From the NCBI GenBank assembly GCA_018268465.1, contig JAFDWN010000043.1, positions 1 through 39,937 of the forward strand: a DNA stretch of 39,937 nucleotides, read 5' to 3'. This document shows, piece by piece, positions 26,538-38,351 of the stretch; position 1 is the first letter of the stretch, and every line of letters begins with the position of its first letter. Made by a program: the position numbers and the translations under genes. Under the pieces are notes generated by a model. The model was given only the letters and a program-made list of their open reading frames with translations, was not told where the DNA came from and searched no databases. This DNA comes from Actinomycetota bacterium. Its GTDB lineage: Bacteria; Actinomycetota; Actinomycetes; Mycobacteriales; Mycobacteriaceae.

Positions 26538-27152
26538 ATGAGTGGTCACGGGCGGGATCATTCAGCGATGAGGCCGAGTATCGACTACATCGAACTGGAC
26601 GGCCCGACCACATTGAGCGCCCTGGTCGCCGCCATCGGCCCAGCCGCGGCCTCACCCCCCGCTGACGCCACCGTCACCATCGTCGACCTCGAAGGCGACG
26701 TGTACGCGACCGTTCAATACGACGCCGTCGATCGCGACACCTGGCCTTACATGGTCACCATCGAGTCCGGGTCCGACGATCTGGCGGCGGTGCGCATCGC
26801 AACGCTGCGGATCGCCGATCGTATACAACGGGCCGGCTGGCGATACCGGCTGACCTCGGACGCGCAGGACGGTGTGCTGAGCCACTCAGCGGGCTCACAG
26901 ATCACGTTCGACACCGCCCGCGCCATCGTGGCCGGCGCCGCGTCCGTGCGCGGATTCTTCGGCGAGGACTTCCAAGTCGCCGACGCCGGCTGGGAGAACG
27001 ACGACGTCTACCTAGTCGCCGTGCAAACCCCTGACGGGCCGGCCTTCGACGCGCCCGACCTACTCGTCGACAAACGCACCGGTGCGCTGCGCGAGGTGTA
27101 CGGGATGCTCGGCCGTGACCCGGTCTCCGGCCTCGTGCCGGTTCATCGGTAG
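26538..27152 (+). CDS. Unrecognised hypothetical protein next to tRNA-Thr
   Basis: A 204-aa soluble acidic protein with no family that I can name with confidence. The C-terminal part has FDTARAIVAGAA, a GWENDDVYLVAV strand and FDAPDLLVDKRTGALREVYGMLG. This plan (helix, Trp/Asp-rich strand, then LLVDKRTG) is like that of small immunity-type domains such as the YrhB/Imm35 fold, but that is only a resemblance. Two ATGs fit (26538 and 26568). It stands alone between the Rv3635-like gene and tRNA-Thr, the place where M. tuberculosis carries the variable Rv3636-Rv3643 block including transposase genes. No toxin gene is adjacent. Confidence 0.7.
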   Translation: MSGHGRDHSAMRPSIDYIELDGPTTLSALVAAIGPAAASPPADATVTIVDLEGDVYATVQYDAVDRDTWPYMVTIESGSDDLAAVRIATLRIADRIQRAGWRYRLTSDAQDGVLSHSAGSQITFDTARAIVAGAASVRGFFGEDFQVADAGWENDDVYLVAVQTPDGPAFDAPDLLVDKRTGALREVYGMLGRDPVSGLVPVHR

Positions 27153-27398
27153 TTTCTGACGGTAGACGGTTCGGGGGGTGGGGCGCAGAGGTGTGTGCAG
27201 CGGTGCAGGCGTACACAGATCGGCCGGGGATCTGCCGGCCTTCAGCGTCGAAGCCCTCACGGCGTTGCTGGGCGGGACTGATCAGACGGGCCAGTGTTCA
27301 CCAGCAGGGGCGGCCGGGAATGTGGCGGATGAAAGCCTCAACTGAGAGCGATAGCGGCGCTTCCAGTGTGCAGACGTGAGGCTGTTTGCGCTGGTGGG
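27153..27398. other. Intergenic between orphan gene and tRNA-Thr
   Basis: No gene is seen. A small hairpin GGCCGG (27222-27227) / CCGGCC (27235-27240) is present, without a T run on either strand. No second copy of the tRNA 3' end was found that could mark an integration site. Confidence 0.5.
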
Positions 27399-27474
27399 TG
27401 GAGCCGCCTGGGGGAATCGAACCCCCGACCTATTCATTACGAGTGAATCGCTCTACCGACTGAGCTAAGGCGGC
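27399..27474 (-). tRNA. tRNA-Thr (CGT)
   Basis: The minus strand folds as a complete cloverleaf: acceptor GCCGCCT (27474-27468) with AGGCGGC (27409-27403), D arm GCTC-AGTCGGTA-GAGC, anticodon arm ATTCA-CTCGTAA-TGAAT with anticodon CGT (complement of 27439-27441), and T arm GGGGG-TTCGAAT-CCCCC. Discriminator U at 27402, and the CCA end is encoded at 27401-27399. It reads ACG codons for threonine. It lies downstream of holB on the same strand, 59 bp away. Confidence 0.97.
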
Positions 27475-27533
27475 GCACCTCACCATTGGCGGGGCGGCAC
27501 GAGTCTACGGCAGACGAACCCGCACGACCAAAG

Positions 27534-28742
27534 TCAGTCGCGCAGCGCCTGGCCGACCGTCGCGACCATGGCGTCGACGGCGAATTTCGGTTTGACGTTC
27601 ACCGCCAGCGCTTCGCGGCACTCCAGCACCGCCTCGATACAGCGCAGCAATCGTTCCGGGGAGGCGTGCGCGGCCATCGCCGCGGCGCGCTCGGCCATAT
27701 CCGGGTGGTTGGCGGTGACGTCACCCGCGCCCGACGCCGTCAGCAGGGCGTCGCGGAAGTAACTCGCCAGGTCGATCAGCGCCCGGTCCAGCGCGTCGCG
27801 GGAGGCCCGCGTCTGGCGCGACTTCTGCCTGCGCTCGAGATCCTTGACGGCGCCCGCCGCGCCACGCATCGTGCCCGCGGTGCCCTTACCGGTGCCGCCC
27901 GCGCCCAGCGCCGTCCGCAGCTCCTCGGCCTCGGCTTCGTTACGGTCCTCGGTGAGAGCTCTGGCCTCGGCCTCGGCGGTGGCCACGAGCTCCTCTGCGG
28001 CGGCGTACGCGCGTGAGGGGGTGGCGGCGTCACGGGCCAGGCCGAGCGCACGCTCGCGGCGCTGCCTGGCCTCGCCGTCGGTGGCCAGCCTGCGGGCGCG
28101 CCCGACGTGACCCCCGCTGACCGACGCGGCCCAGCGCGCATCGTGCTCCGAGAGGCCGTCGGTGTCGAGGAGCACCTGCGCGATCGCCTCGGTGGACGGC
28201 GTCACCAGGGCGACATGGCGGCAACGGGACCGCAGCGTGACCGAGATGTCCTCGGGATCCACCGACGGCGCGCACAGCAGGAACACCGTCGACGGCGGCG
28301 GCTCCTCCACCACCTTCAACAGCGCGTTGGCCGCGCCCTCGGTCAGCCGGTCGGCATCCTCGATCAGCACGATCTGCCAGCGGCCCGTACCCGGCCGGCG
28401 CGACGCGATCTGCACGATGGTGCGCATATCGTCCACGCCGATCGACAACCCTTCGGGCACGATCCTGCGCACGTCGGCATGCGTTCCGGCCATCGTGGTG
28501 GTGCAGGCCCGGCATCGGCCGCATCCCGGCACACCGTCGGATGTGCACTGCAGCGCCGCCGCGAAGCACAGGGCGGCAATCGAGCGGCCGGACCCCGGCG
28601 GGCCCGTGATCAACCAGGCGTGTGTCATCGACCCGGCCGTGATTGCGCTGTGAGCCGAATCACCGCGGGCCGCCTGCGCCGCGGCCAGCAGTTCTTCTTC
28701 CACCGCCTGCTGGCCGACCAGCCGCGCAAAAACCCCGCCCAT
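27534..28742 (-). CDS. holB: DNA polymerase III delta-prime subunit
   Basis: Clamp-loader subunit delta-prime, 402 aa, syntenic with M. tuberculosis Rv3644c. It works with delta and tau/gamma to load the beta clamp. AAA+ features: GPPGSGRS at 47-54, a Walker A with Arg in place of the Lys, as expected of a non-hydrolysing subunit; zinc cysteines C66, C74, C77 and C80 (GCGRCRAC); LIEDADRLTEGAANALLKVVEEPP; and the RSRC arginine-finger motif. The C-terminal half holds an Ala/Arg/Glu-rich helical stretch with GAGGTGKGTAG linkers. ATG at 28742, chosen over an upstream extension because a -10 box (TACTGT) ends 8 nt before it. Divergent from the adenylate cyclase. Confidence 0.95.
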   Translation of the reverse strand: MGGVFARLVGQQAVEEELLAAAQAARGDSAHSAITAGSMTHAWLITGPPGSGRSIAALCFAAALQCTSDGVPGCGRCRACTTTMAGTHADVRRIVPEGLSIGVDDMRTIVQIASRRPGTGRWQIVLIEDADRLTEGAANALLKVVEEPPPSTVFLLCAPSVDPEDISVTLRSRCRHVALVTPSTEAIAQVLLDTDGLSEHDARWAASVSGGHVGRARRLATDGEARQRRERALGLARDAATPSRAYAAAEELVATAEAEARALTEDRNEAEAEELRTALGAGGTGKGTAGTMRGAAGAVKDLERRQKSRQTRASRDALDRALIDLASYFRDALLTASGAGDVTANHPDMAERAAAMAAHASPERLLRCIEAVLECREALAVNVKPKFAVDAMVATVGQALRD

Positions 28743-28824
28743 CACCGTTAACAGTAGTGGTCGCCCCGACACGGCCTGCCGTTCGACGCCGCGCGCCGCC
28801 GTCCGCGCCCGATACGGTTAACGG
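28743..28824. promoter_or_regulatory. Divergent holB/cyclase promoters, leaderless pair
   Basis: For holB (minus strand) TACTGT (28756-28751) is followed by TAACGGTG and ATG. For the cyclase (plus strand) TACGGT (28813-28818) is followed by TAACGG and GTG. Both -10 boxes run into the same GTTAACGG sequence right before the start codon, so the two genes face away from almost mirror-image start regions and both mRNAs should be leaderless or nearly so. Confidence 0.6.
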
Positions 28825-30410
28825 GTGGCTTCGGAGGTGACACTGGTCGGACGCGTCAGCGCGTTCGTCCGGTGGGTCGCGCGCACCCCGTGGCCGGTAT
28901 TCACGCTGGGCATGCTGCAGGCCGACATCATCGGCGCGCTGTTCGTCCTGGGATTCCTGCGTTTCGGGCTGCCACCCGAGGACCGGATCCAGCTGCAGGA
29001 TCTGCCGGCGGCCAATCTGGCCATTTTCATCGGCTACCTGGTGGTGTCGTTCACCGTCGGCGCCTACCTGAGCCTCAAACTGCTCATCCCGGTGATCCGC
29101 TGGCAGCGCCGCGACACGGTGCTGGGCGACAGCGACCCCGCCATCACCGAGCTGGCCCGGGTACGCGCGCTGAAGATGCCCTACTACCGGTCCGTCATCA
29201 GCGTGACCAACTGGTGCCTGGGCTCGGTCGTGTTCATCGTCGCCAGCTGGCCCGTCGCCAGCCGGTCGGCGCCCGTTGTCGCGGTGGCCACCGCGCTGGG
29301 CGCGACGGCCACCTCGATCATCGGCTACCTGCAATCCGAGCGGGTGCTGCGGCCGGTGGCGGTCGCGGCGCTGCGCGGCGGCGTCCCGGAGAACTTCCGC
29401 GCGCCGGGGGTCATCCTGCGCCAGGTGCTGACGTGGCTGCTGTCCACCGGGGTCCCGGTGCTGGCGATCGTGCTGGCGCTGGTGGCCAGCAAGTTCGAGA
29501 TCCTGACCGCCCCGGCCGAACGGCTCAACACCCCGATCCTGCTGCTGGCCGTCGCCGCGTTGATCATCGGCCTGTCCGGAACGGTGCTGGTGGCGATGTC
29601 GATCGCCGACCCGCTGCGGCAGCTGCGGTGGGCGCTGGGCGAGGTGCAGCGCGGTAACTACAACGCGCACATGCAGATCTACGACGCCAGCGAGCTGGGC
29701 CTGTTGCAGGCCGGATTCAACGACATGGTCCGCGACCTGGCCGAGCGGCAACGGCTGCGCGACCTGTTCGGCCGTTACGTCGGCGAGGATGTGGCCCGCC
29801 GCGCCCTGGAGCGCGGCACCGAACTGGGCGGGCAGGAGCGCGACGTCGCGGTGCTGTTCATCGACCTCGTGGGGTCGACACAGCTGGCGGCGACCATCGG
29901 GGCCGCCGACGTGGTCAATCTGCTCAACGACTTCTTCCGCGTCGTCGTCGACACCGTCAACCGCCACGGCGGGTTCGTCAACAAATTCCAGGGCGACGCC
30001 GCCCTGGCCATCTTCGGCGCCCCGATCGAACATCCCGACGCCTGCGGGGGCGCGCTGGCCGCATCCCGTGAACTCCACGACGAGCTGGTGCGAGTCCTCG
30101 GCCAGACCGACTTCGGTATCGGCGTGTCGGCGGGCCGGGCCATCGCCGGCCACATCGGGGCCAAGGCACGCTTCGAATACACCGTCATCGGGGACCCGGT
30201 CAACGAGGCCGCCCGCCTCACCGAGCTGGCCAAACTGGAGGAGGGCCACGTCCTGGCATCGGCCATCGCGGTCAGCGGCGCACTGGACGCCGAGGCGCTG
30301 TGCTGGGACGTCGGCGAGATCGTCGAACTGCGCGGCCGCATCGTGCCCACCCAGCTGGCCCGGCCGGTGAACCTGGTGTACCCCAGCGAGGTGGCCAGCG
30401 ACGTGTCGCG

Positions 30411-30414
<4 letters not shown>
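28825..30414 (+). CDS. Membrane class III adenylate cyclase with HAMP (Rv3645-like)
   Basis: A 529-aa adenylate cyclase syntenic with M. tuberculosis Rv3645, making cAMP from ATP. Six hydrophobic segments span about residues 25-270, followed by a HAMP linker (MSIADPLRQLRWALGEVQRGNY to ASELGLLQAGFNDM) and the catalytic domain (about 330-520). Catalytic residues are complete: metal-binding D347 (FIDLVGST) and D391 (KFQGD), base-selecting K387, then the Asp of VIGDPVNEAARL together with its Asn and Arg. No cytoplasmic regulatory domain is added. GTG start 6 nt after a -10 box. Its stop overlaps that of the convergent topA in a CTAG (30411-30414). Confidence 0.94.
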
Positions 30415-33203
<2,789 letters not shown>

Positions 33204-33340
33204 CTGTGCCTTGCTCCACTTCCTACGTCGCCAGTCAGCGCCCGGCGTCGCTCACCAGCGGGCGACCCCGACCCTGTCGGCACCTGACAATTTCGCACCC
33301 CACGCCAGCCGACGCAAACCGGCCCCCTCGTCGTCCACCG

Positions 33341-33934
33341 CTACAAGCGCGGCCACAGCGATAACGCCCCGGCATCGTCCGGGGGTTCCCCCACCGCCTC
33401 TACCAGGCGTGATAGCCGTCGGCGGCCACTGATCCGCAGGGCGGGACGGGACCCACGGGTGCCGATGAGCGTGGGCGCAATCCCGATGCGCATCATCGCT
33501 GCGGCGAGCGGCGCATGGGTGTCGGGTGCGTGCGGATCGAGCCCGAGCAGATAGCGGTCCGCCTCCGGGGCGCCCGCGGCCAGCGTCCACGCACGCAGCT
33601 CCCTGGGCCCGGGCAGCCACTGCGACGGCACCGTCTTGACCGCACCGCGCGTCCACTCCGCGGCGAGCGGCACCAGGCGCCGGTCGACGGCCGTGCGCAC
33701 CAGCGGGCTTTTCTCCTCGGTCCTGGCGACCTCGGGTTGCAGACCCGCCTCGATCATCATCTCGGCCAGCGCCTCGGCCCGCCACATCGCGTCCACCACC
33801 ACCGACAGCCGCGCGCCGGACTCGGCACCCGACCCGACCAGCACCACCTGACCCGACGCCGCGAGCAGCCCGGTGAGGTCGGCGACCGCGGGGGGCATCG
33901 ACTCTGCCGAGAAGAACGACAGCTGGCTCACCAC
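33341..33934 (-). CDS. Conserved mycobacterial protein (Rv3647c-like)
   Basis: A 197-aa soluble protein in the place of M. tuberculosis Rv3647c, between cspA and topA. It has no motif that I can link to a function. It begins MVSQLSFFSAESMPPAVADLTGLL, contains VVVDAMWRAEALAEMMIEAGL in the middle and ends ISGRRRLSRLVEAVGEPP. The Ala/Arg-rich composition and strict position suggest an actinobacterial gene tied to topA. Two consecutive GTG codons (33934 and 33931) may start it. It is separated from cspA by an intrinsic terminator. Confidence 0.85.
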   Translation of the reverse strand: MVSQLSFFSAESMPPAVADLTGLLAASGQVVLVGSGAESGARLSVVVDAMWRAEALAEMMIEAGLQPEVARTEEKSPLVRTAVDRRLVPLAAEWTRGAVKTVPSQWLPGPRELRAWTLAAGAPEADRYLLGLDPHAPDTHAPLAAAMMRIGIAPTLIGTRGSRPALRISGRRRLSRLVEAVGEPPDDAGALSLWPRL

Positions 33935-34033
33935 ACGACAGTAAGCCAGCGGTGCGCACCACCGGTGCAGCCGGTCCCCGGGTGCGAGTGGCGCGCCGCG
34001 GGCGGGTGCGGGAAACCCCGCGGACCGGTGCGG

Positions 34034-34082
34034 GAAAACAGAAACCCCCCGCAGGGTTCGTGTCCGAACGATGCGGGGGGTT
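34034..34082 (-). terminator. Intrinsic terminator of cspA
   Basis: On the minus strand an 11-bp perfect stem, AACCCCCCGCA (34082-34072) with TGCGGGGGGTT (34053-34043), is followed by TTTCTGTTTT down to 34034. The loop itself contains a GTTCG/CGAAC minor stem. It lies 18 bp beyond the cspA stop. On the plus strand no T run follows, so it acts for cspA only. Confidence 0.85.
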
Positions 34083-34099
34083 CCGTCAGATTCGTGTGT

Positions 34100-34303
34100 T
34101 CAGATGCTGCGCACACCCGTGGCCTGCGGGCCCTTGGGGCTCTGGCCTACCTCAAACTCGACCTTCTGATTCTCCTCCAGGGTGCGGAAGCCGCTGCCCT
34201 GGATCTCCGTGTAGTGGACAAAGACGTCCGCGGAACCATCCTCGGGGGCGATGAAACCGAACCCCTTCTCCGCGTTGAACCACTTCACAGTTCCCTGTGG
34301 CAT
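34100..34303 (-). CDS. cspA: Cold-shock protein CspA
   Basis: A 67-aa cold-shock-domain protein, an RNA/single-stranded-DNA chaperone, syntenic with M. tuberculosis Rv3648c. It starts [20 protein letters not shown], with RNP1 KGFGFI and RNP2 DVFVHYTEI both intact. ATG at 34303 with AAGGAAAG about 9 nt upstream; a longer frame back to 34378 has no family match. A long untranslated leader (up to about 200 nt) probably precedes it, as usual for cold-shock genes, and a strong intrinsic terminator follows. Confidence 0.97.
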   Translation of the reverse strand: MPQGTVKWFNAEKGFGFIAPEDGSADVFVHYTEIQGSGFRTLEENQKVEFEVGQSPKGPQATGVRSI

Positions 34304-34611
34304 TTCTTGATCTTTCCTTCTCTTATTCACCGGGTGCGGTCCACCGTTTCGGTGCACCGGGCCCGTTCCGACCGCCATACCTTCGTGGAGTCGCCGGAAC
34401 TAGACCCGACCTACAACCCTCGCAGGAACCGCGATCGCAACGTCGATCCTGCGAGTGCTAGTACACGAACACAGAAGCTGCGACCGTCGTAAGTCAATCA
34501 CGTTCGCGGCTGCGGCGACAGTCTCGGAGCCATCAAGTGGTGAACAATTAACCTACGGGACCGTGTCAAGGGCTGACCTGCGCTGTCGTGGGGGTCCCGG
34601 GAAGGCGGGAC
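34304..34611. other. Divergent cspA / helicase upstream region
   Basis: About 308 bp without a gene. On the minus strand TTGACT (34497-34492) could be a -35 for cspA; an 18-bp spacer leads to TGTGTT (34473-34468), a poor -10, so the exact promoter is uncertain. The remaining 160 bp would be the cspA leader; it has a GGTGCACC-like hairpin (34338-34362) near the start codon. On the plus strand GAAGG (34601-34605) is the helicase ribosome-binding site. Confidence 0.5.
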
Positions 34612-36960
34612 GTGTCGGATCTGGGGCCGGATTTCGGCCACGAACTGCTCGCGGTCGCGCTCGACGGAACCCCGCCCGGCGAGCGCCCGCTGCGCCACGT
34701 CGCGGATCTGCCGGCCCGGCCGGGCAAAGCGCACGACTGGCCGTCGTGGGCCCGGCCAGATGTGGTGCAGGCGTTCGCCGATCGGGGTGTCACCGCGCCG
34801 TGGTCGCATCAGGCCATCGCGGCCGACCTGGCCCACGACGGACGCCACGTGGTGCTGAGCACCGGGACAGCCTCGGGTAAGTCCCTGGCCTACCAGCTGC
34901 CGATCCTCTCGGCGCTGGCCGACGACCCGCGCGCCCGCGCCCTGTACCTCTCCCCCACCAAGGCACTCGGACACGATCAACTGCGCACCGCACACGAACT
35001 CACCGCCGCCGTCGACGCACTGCGCGACGTCGCCCCCAGCAGTTACGACGGCGACAGCTCCGCGGAGGTCCGGCGATTCGCCAGGGAACGTTCCCGCTGG
35101 ATCTTCTCCAACCCCGACATGGTGCACCTGTCGCTACTGCGCAACCACACCCGCTGGGCGGTGTTCCTGCGCAACCTGAAGTACGTCGTGGTCGACGAAT
35201 GCCACTATTACCGTGGCATTTTCGGATCCAACGTGGCGCTGGTGCTGCGCCGGATGATGCGGTTGTGCACCCGCTATTCCGCAGCGCCGACGGTGGTGTT
35301 CGCCAGCGCGACCGCCGCCGCGCCGGCGACCAGCGCGTCGCGCCTGATCGGCCAGACCGTCGTCGAGGTCACCGCGGACGGCTCACCGCAGGGCGCCCGC
35401 ACCGTCGCCCTGTGGGAACCCGCGCTGCGCACCGACCTCGTCGGCGAAAACGGCGCACCGGTGCGGCGTTCGGCGGGTGCCGAGGCGTCACGGGTGATGG
35501 CCGACCTGATCGCCGAGGGCGCACGCACCCTGACGTTCGTGCGGTCGCGGCGTGGCGCGGAACTCGCCGCGCTGGGGGCGCGGGCCCGGTTGGCGGACAT
35601 CGCGCCCGATCTGGCCGACCGGGTCGCCTCCTACCGGGCGGGCTATCTGTCCGAAGACCGGCGCGCACTCGAACGCGCCCTGGCCGAGGGTGACCTGCGC
35701 GGCCTGGCCACCACCAACGCCCTCGAACTGGGTGTCGACATCGCCGGGCTCGACGCGGTGGTACTCGCGGGGTTCCCGGGAACCGTCGCCTCGTTCTGGC
35801 AGCAGGCCGGCCGGTCGGGCCGGCGTGGGCAGGGTGCGCTGATCGTGCTCGTCGCCCGCGACGACCCGCTGGACACCTACCTGGTGCACCATCCGGCAGC
35901 ACTGCTGGACAAACCGATGGAACAGGTGGTGATCGATCCCACCAACCGCCACGTACTCGGCCCGCAATTACTTTGCGCCGCAACCGAACTACCGCTGACC
36001 GACGCCGAGGTACGGGGGTGGGAGGCCGAGGATGTCGCGGCGTCGCTGGTCGACGACGGACTCTTGCGCAGGCGTCCCAGCGGCTACTATCCGACGCCCG
36101 GCGTCGACCCGCATCCGGCCGTGGACATCCGCGGCTCGGCAGGCGGTCAGATCGCGATTCTGGAAGCCGGCACCGGCCGGATGCTGGGCAGCGCCGGCGC
36201 GGGCCAGGCGCCGTCGTCGGTCCATCCCGGTGCGGTGTACCTGCATCAGGGCGATACCTATGTGGTGGACTCGCTGAGCTTCGAGGACGGGGTCGCGTTC
36301 GTCCACGCCGAAGATCCCGGCTACGCCACGTTCGCGCGCGAATTGACCGATGTCGCGATCACCGGGCCCGGTGAGCACCGCACGTTCGGCCCGGTGACGG
36401 TGGGACTGATGCCGGTGGCGGTGTCCAACACCGTCGTCGGATACCTGCGCCGCCGGATGGATGGCGAGGTCCTCGATTTCGTCGAACTCGACATGCCCAC
36501 CCGCACCCTGGATACCATGGCTGTGATGTGTGCGATCACGCCGGAAGCTTTGCAGGACAACGGAATCGAATCGAAGAACGTTCCGGGTGCGCTGCACGCG
36601 GCCGAACACGCGGCGATCGGACTGCTGCCGCTGGTGGCCAGCTGCGACCGCAGCGACATCGGCGGGGTCTCGATGGCGGTCGGCCCCGGACCGGGCGACC
36701 TGGCCGGACTGCCCACGATTTTCGTCTACGACGGATATCCCGGCGGGGCCGGATTCGCCGACCGCGGGTTTCGCAGAATCGATACGTGGTGGGGGGCGAC
36801 CGCCGAGGCGATCGCGGCATGCGAGTGCCCGGCCGGCTGCCCGTCCTGCGTGCAGTCCCCGAAGTGCGGAAACGGCAACGATCCCCTGGACAAGGCCGGC
36901 GCGCTGCGCGTCCTGCGACTGGTACTCGAGGAACTCGCCGGCCGGCGCCGCGCCTCGTGA
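34612..36960 (+). CDS. DEAD/DEAH-box helicase with DUF1998 domain (MrfA/Rv3649-like)
   Basis: A 782-aa superfamily-2 helicase syntenic with M. tuberculosis Rv3649 and built like Bacillus MrfA, which takes part in mitomycin-type DNA repair. Helicase motifs: STGTASGKS (I), LYLSPTKALGHDQ (Ia), VVDECHYYRG (II, DECH form), FASATAA (III), RTLTFVRSRRGAE (IV), TTNALELGVDIAGLD (V) and WQQAGRSGRRGQ (VI). A winged-helix-like region follows, then a C-terminal DUF1998-type domain with four cysteines, CECPAGCPSCVQSPKCG, likely holding zinc. The GTG at 34612 is preferred to one at 34588 because GAAGG lies 6 nt before it. Divergent from cspA. Confidence 0.93.
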   Translation: MSDLGPDFGHELLAVALDGTPPGERPLRHVADLPARPGKAHDWPSWARPDVVQAFADRGVTAPWSHQAIAADLAHDGRHVVLSTGTASGKSLAYQLPILSALADDPRARALYLSPTKALGHDQLRTAHELTAAVDALRDVAPSSYDGDSSAEVRRFARERSRWIFSNPDMVHLSLLRNHTRWAVFLRNLKYVVVDECHYYRGIFGSNVALVLRRMMRLCTRYSAAPTVVFASATAAAPATSASRLIGQTVVEVTADGSPQGARTVALWEPALRTDLVGENGAPVRRSAGAEASRVMADLIAEGARTLTFVRSRRGAELAALGARARLADIAPDLADRVASYRAGYLSEDRRALERALAEGDLRGLATTNALELGVDIAGLDAVVLAGFPGTVASFWQQAGRSGRRGQGALIVLVARDDPLDTYLVHHPAALLDKPMEQVVIDPTNRHVLGPQLLCAATELPLTDAEVRGWEAEDVAASLVDDGLLRRRPSGYYPTPGVDPHPAVDIRGSAGGQIAILEAGTGRMLGSAGAGQAPSSVHPGAVYLHQGDTYVVDSLSFEDGVAFVHAEDPGYATFARELTDVAITGPGEHRTFGPVTVGLMPVAVSNTVVGYLRRRMDGEVLDFVELDMPTRTLDTMAVMCAITPEALQDNGIESKNVPGALHAAEHAAIGLLPLVASCDRSDIGGVSMAVGPGPGDLAGLPTIFVYDGYPGGAGFADRGFRRIDTWWGATAEAIAACECPAGCPSCVQSPKCGNGNDPLDKAGALRVLRLVLEELAGRRRAS

Positions 36961-37240
36961 TATCGACCGACCCCTCGACAGTCGACTTCACACCGGGACG
37001 TATCGACCCGACGTGGCACCTGTCACAACCGCGCGTGATCGTCAGCGATCAGACAACGCAATTCGTGCGTGATTCCCACACACCACGAACAGACGCAAAG
37101 TACCTTGTCATGGTGGCTGCCGCAACACACGGACGCCGTACAACAGCCGCCTGCAGACCGCCCGGGCGGGCAGCCCGCCACGAATTCCGTAGGCCGTTTG
37201 CGGACGGTTCGGCGGCTCGGCCGCCGGTAGAGTCGATGAC
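36961..37240. other. Intergenic upstream of DUF5593-like gene
   Basis: No gene is seen in 280 bp, which is AT-richer than its neighbours between 37030 and 37130. TAGAGT (37228-37233) lies 7 nt before the ATG at 37241, a likely leaderless promoter. A CGGCGGC/GCCGCCG inverted repeat at about 37210-37227 abuts this -10 box. Confidence 0.5.
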
Positions 37241-38320
37241 ATGATCCACGACTGGGTGCTCGTGGAGACACTGGGCGCCGAGCCTGTCGTCGTCGCACGG
37301 GGCCGACAGCCCAAGAACCTCATTCCGATCAGTGCATTCCTTCGGCGCGACCCGACACTGATGGCAGTGCAAACCGCCATTGCCGAAACGGTCATGGCCG
37401 GGCAGGGGCTCACGAGCATCACACCGAAAAGCGACCGCGTGATCCGCACCGAAGTGGTGCAGATGTCCGACGGCCGCATCCACGGTGTCCACGTGTGGAC
37501 GGGTCTGCCCGACGCCTCACCTCCCGACCGCCCCATCCCGGGGCCGATGAAATGGGACCTCACCGCCGGCATCGTGACCGACACACCGGAGTCGATCGCC
37601 AACCGCGGCGCGCAGACCGAAGCCGCCGCCGATGGCCCCGTCGTCGCGGACCTACGCGCCGACGACGACGCCGAACTCCCTCCCGTCGAATCCCTCTCTG
37701 CCATACCCGAATACGGCACGGCGGTGTGCGGCGACTGGGACGTCGTCGACCCGCAGGGATCCCCCATCGCCATCGGCGTCGTGGCGCGCGCACTCATCGA
37801 GGAACAGGATGACGGCCGCGACCACGTGATCTGCCGGGCGATGACCTGGCGCAGCACACAGGCGGGTCCCTTCGAGCCGGTCCACGACATCTGGCGGGCG
37901 ATCCTCACCAGGCTCACGAGCTCGGGCGTGCACCGGGTGCTGCTCAACCTCGGCGATTGGACGCTGCTGCGGTGGCTCGACGCGCCCCCGCCCGAGCTCG
38001 ACGTGCACGGCGGCGACGACGGGCTCGCACTCGTTCATCACGACGATGCGTTCCACATCGCCCGGATGACCGTCGAGTTCGCCGATGGTGTGACGTCGGG
38101 TGTGTTGCGGCTGCGCTCCAATGACGGCGGCTTCGTGACGATGCACGTCACGGTGAACCGCGTCGAGCCAGAACCCGGCACCGTCGCCGCTCTCGTCACA
38201 TTGCGGGCGCCGACCGACACCGAGGCCGCCTCCGCCGATCAACCGGCGGTGGCGGAGGCGGGCACCGCCAAACCCCGGCGACGGTCTCGTACGCGCATGC
38301 GCAAGACCGCCCGGCCCTGA
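37241..38320 (+). CDS. Probable DUF5593/PAS-type protein
   Basis: A 359-aa soluble protein resembling mycobacterial DUF5593 (PAS-related) proteins. Two parts are visible: residues 1-115 (WVLVETLGAEPVVVARGRQPKN; MSDGRIHGVHVWTG; MKWDLTAGI), then an acidic linker, then residues 155-330 (GDWDVVDPQGSPIAIGVVARAL; VHDIWRAILTRLTSSGVHRVLLNLGDWTLLRWLD; ARMTVEFADGVTSGVLRLRSND). The tail is basic (KPRRRSRTRMRKTARP). No catalytic motif was found. It converges on the histidine kinase gene, 31 bp away, and may be a ligand-binding regulator in the same signalling circuit (inference). ATG start 7 nt after a -10 box. Family call is moderate. Confidence 0.7.
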   Translation: MIHDWVLVETLGAEPVVVARGRQPKNLIPISAFLRRDPTLMAVQTAIAETVMAGQGLTSITPKSDRVIRTEVVQMSDGRIHGVHVWTGLPDASPPDRPIPGPMKWDLTAGIVTDTPESIANRGAQTEAAADGPVVADLRADDDAELPPVESLSAIPEYGTAVCGDWDVVDPQGSPIAIGVVARALIEEQDDGRDHVICRAMTWRSTQAGPFEPVHDIWRAILTRLTSSGVHRVLLNLGDWTLLRWLDAPPPELDVHGGDDGLALVHHDDAFHIARMTVEFADGVTSGVLRLRSNDGGFVTMHVTVNRVEPEPGTVAALVTLRAPTDTEAASADQPAVAEAGTAKPRRRSRTRMRKTARP

Positions 38321-38351
38321 CCCGCGCCGGCCGCACGGCGGACGGTCGCCC

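Noticed and set aside
27222-27240. GGCCGG/CCGGCC hairpin as tRNA-Thr terminator
   Set aside because: Only 6 bp of stem, more than 150 bp from the tRNA end and no T run on the minus strand.
28041-28058. CGCACGCTCGCG inside holB as another intergenic-repeat end
   Set aside because: It lies within coding sequence, lacks the loop and partner arm, and is explained by Ala/Arg codon use.
34468-34497. TTGACT with TGTGTT as the cspA promoter
   Set aside because: The -10 does not fit TANNNT; kept only as a possibility in the intergenic description.
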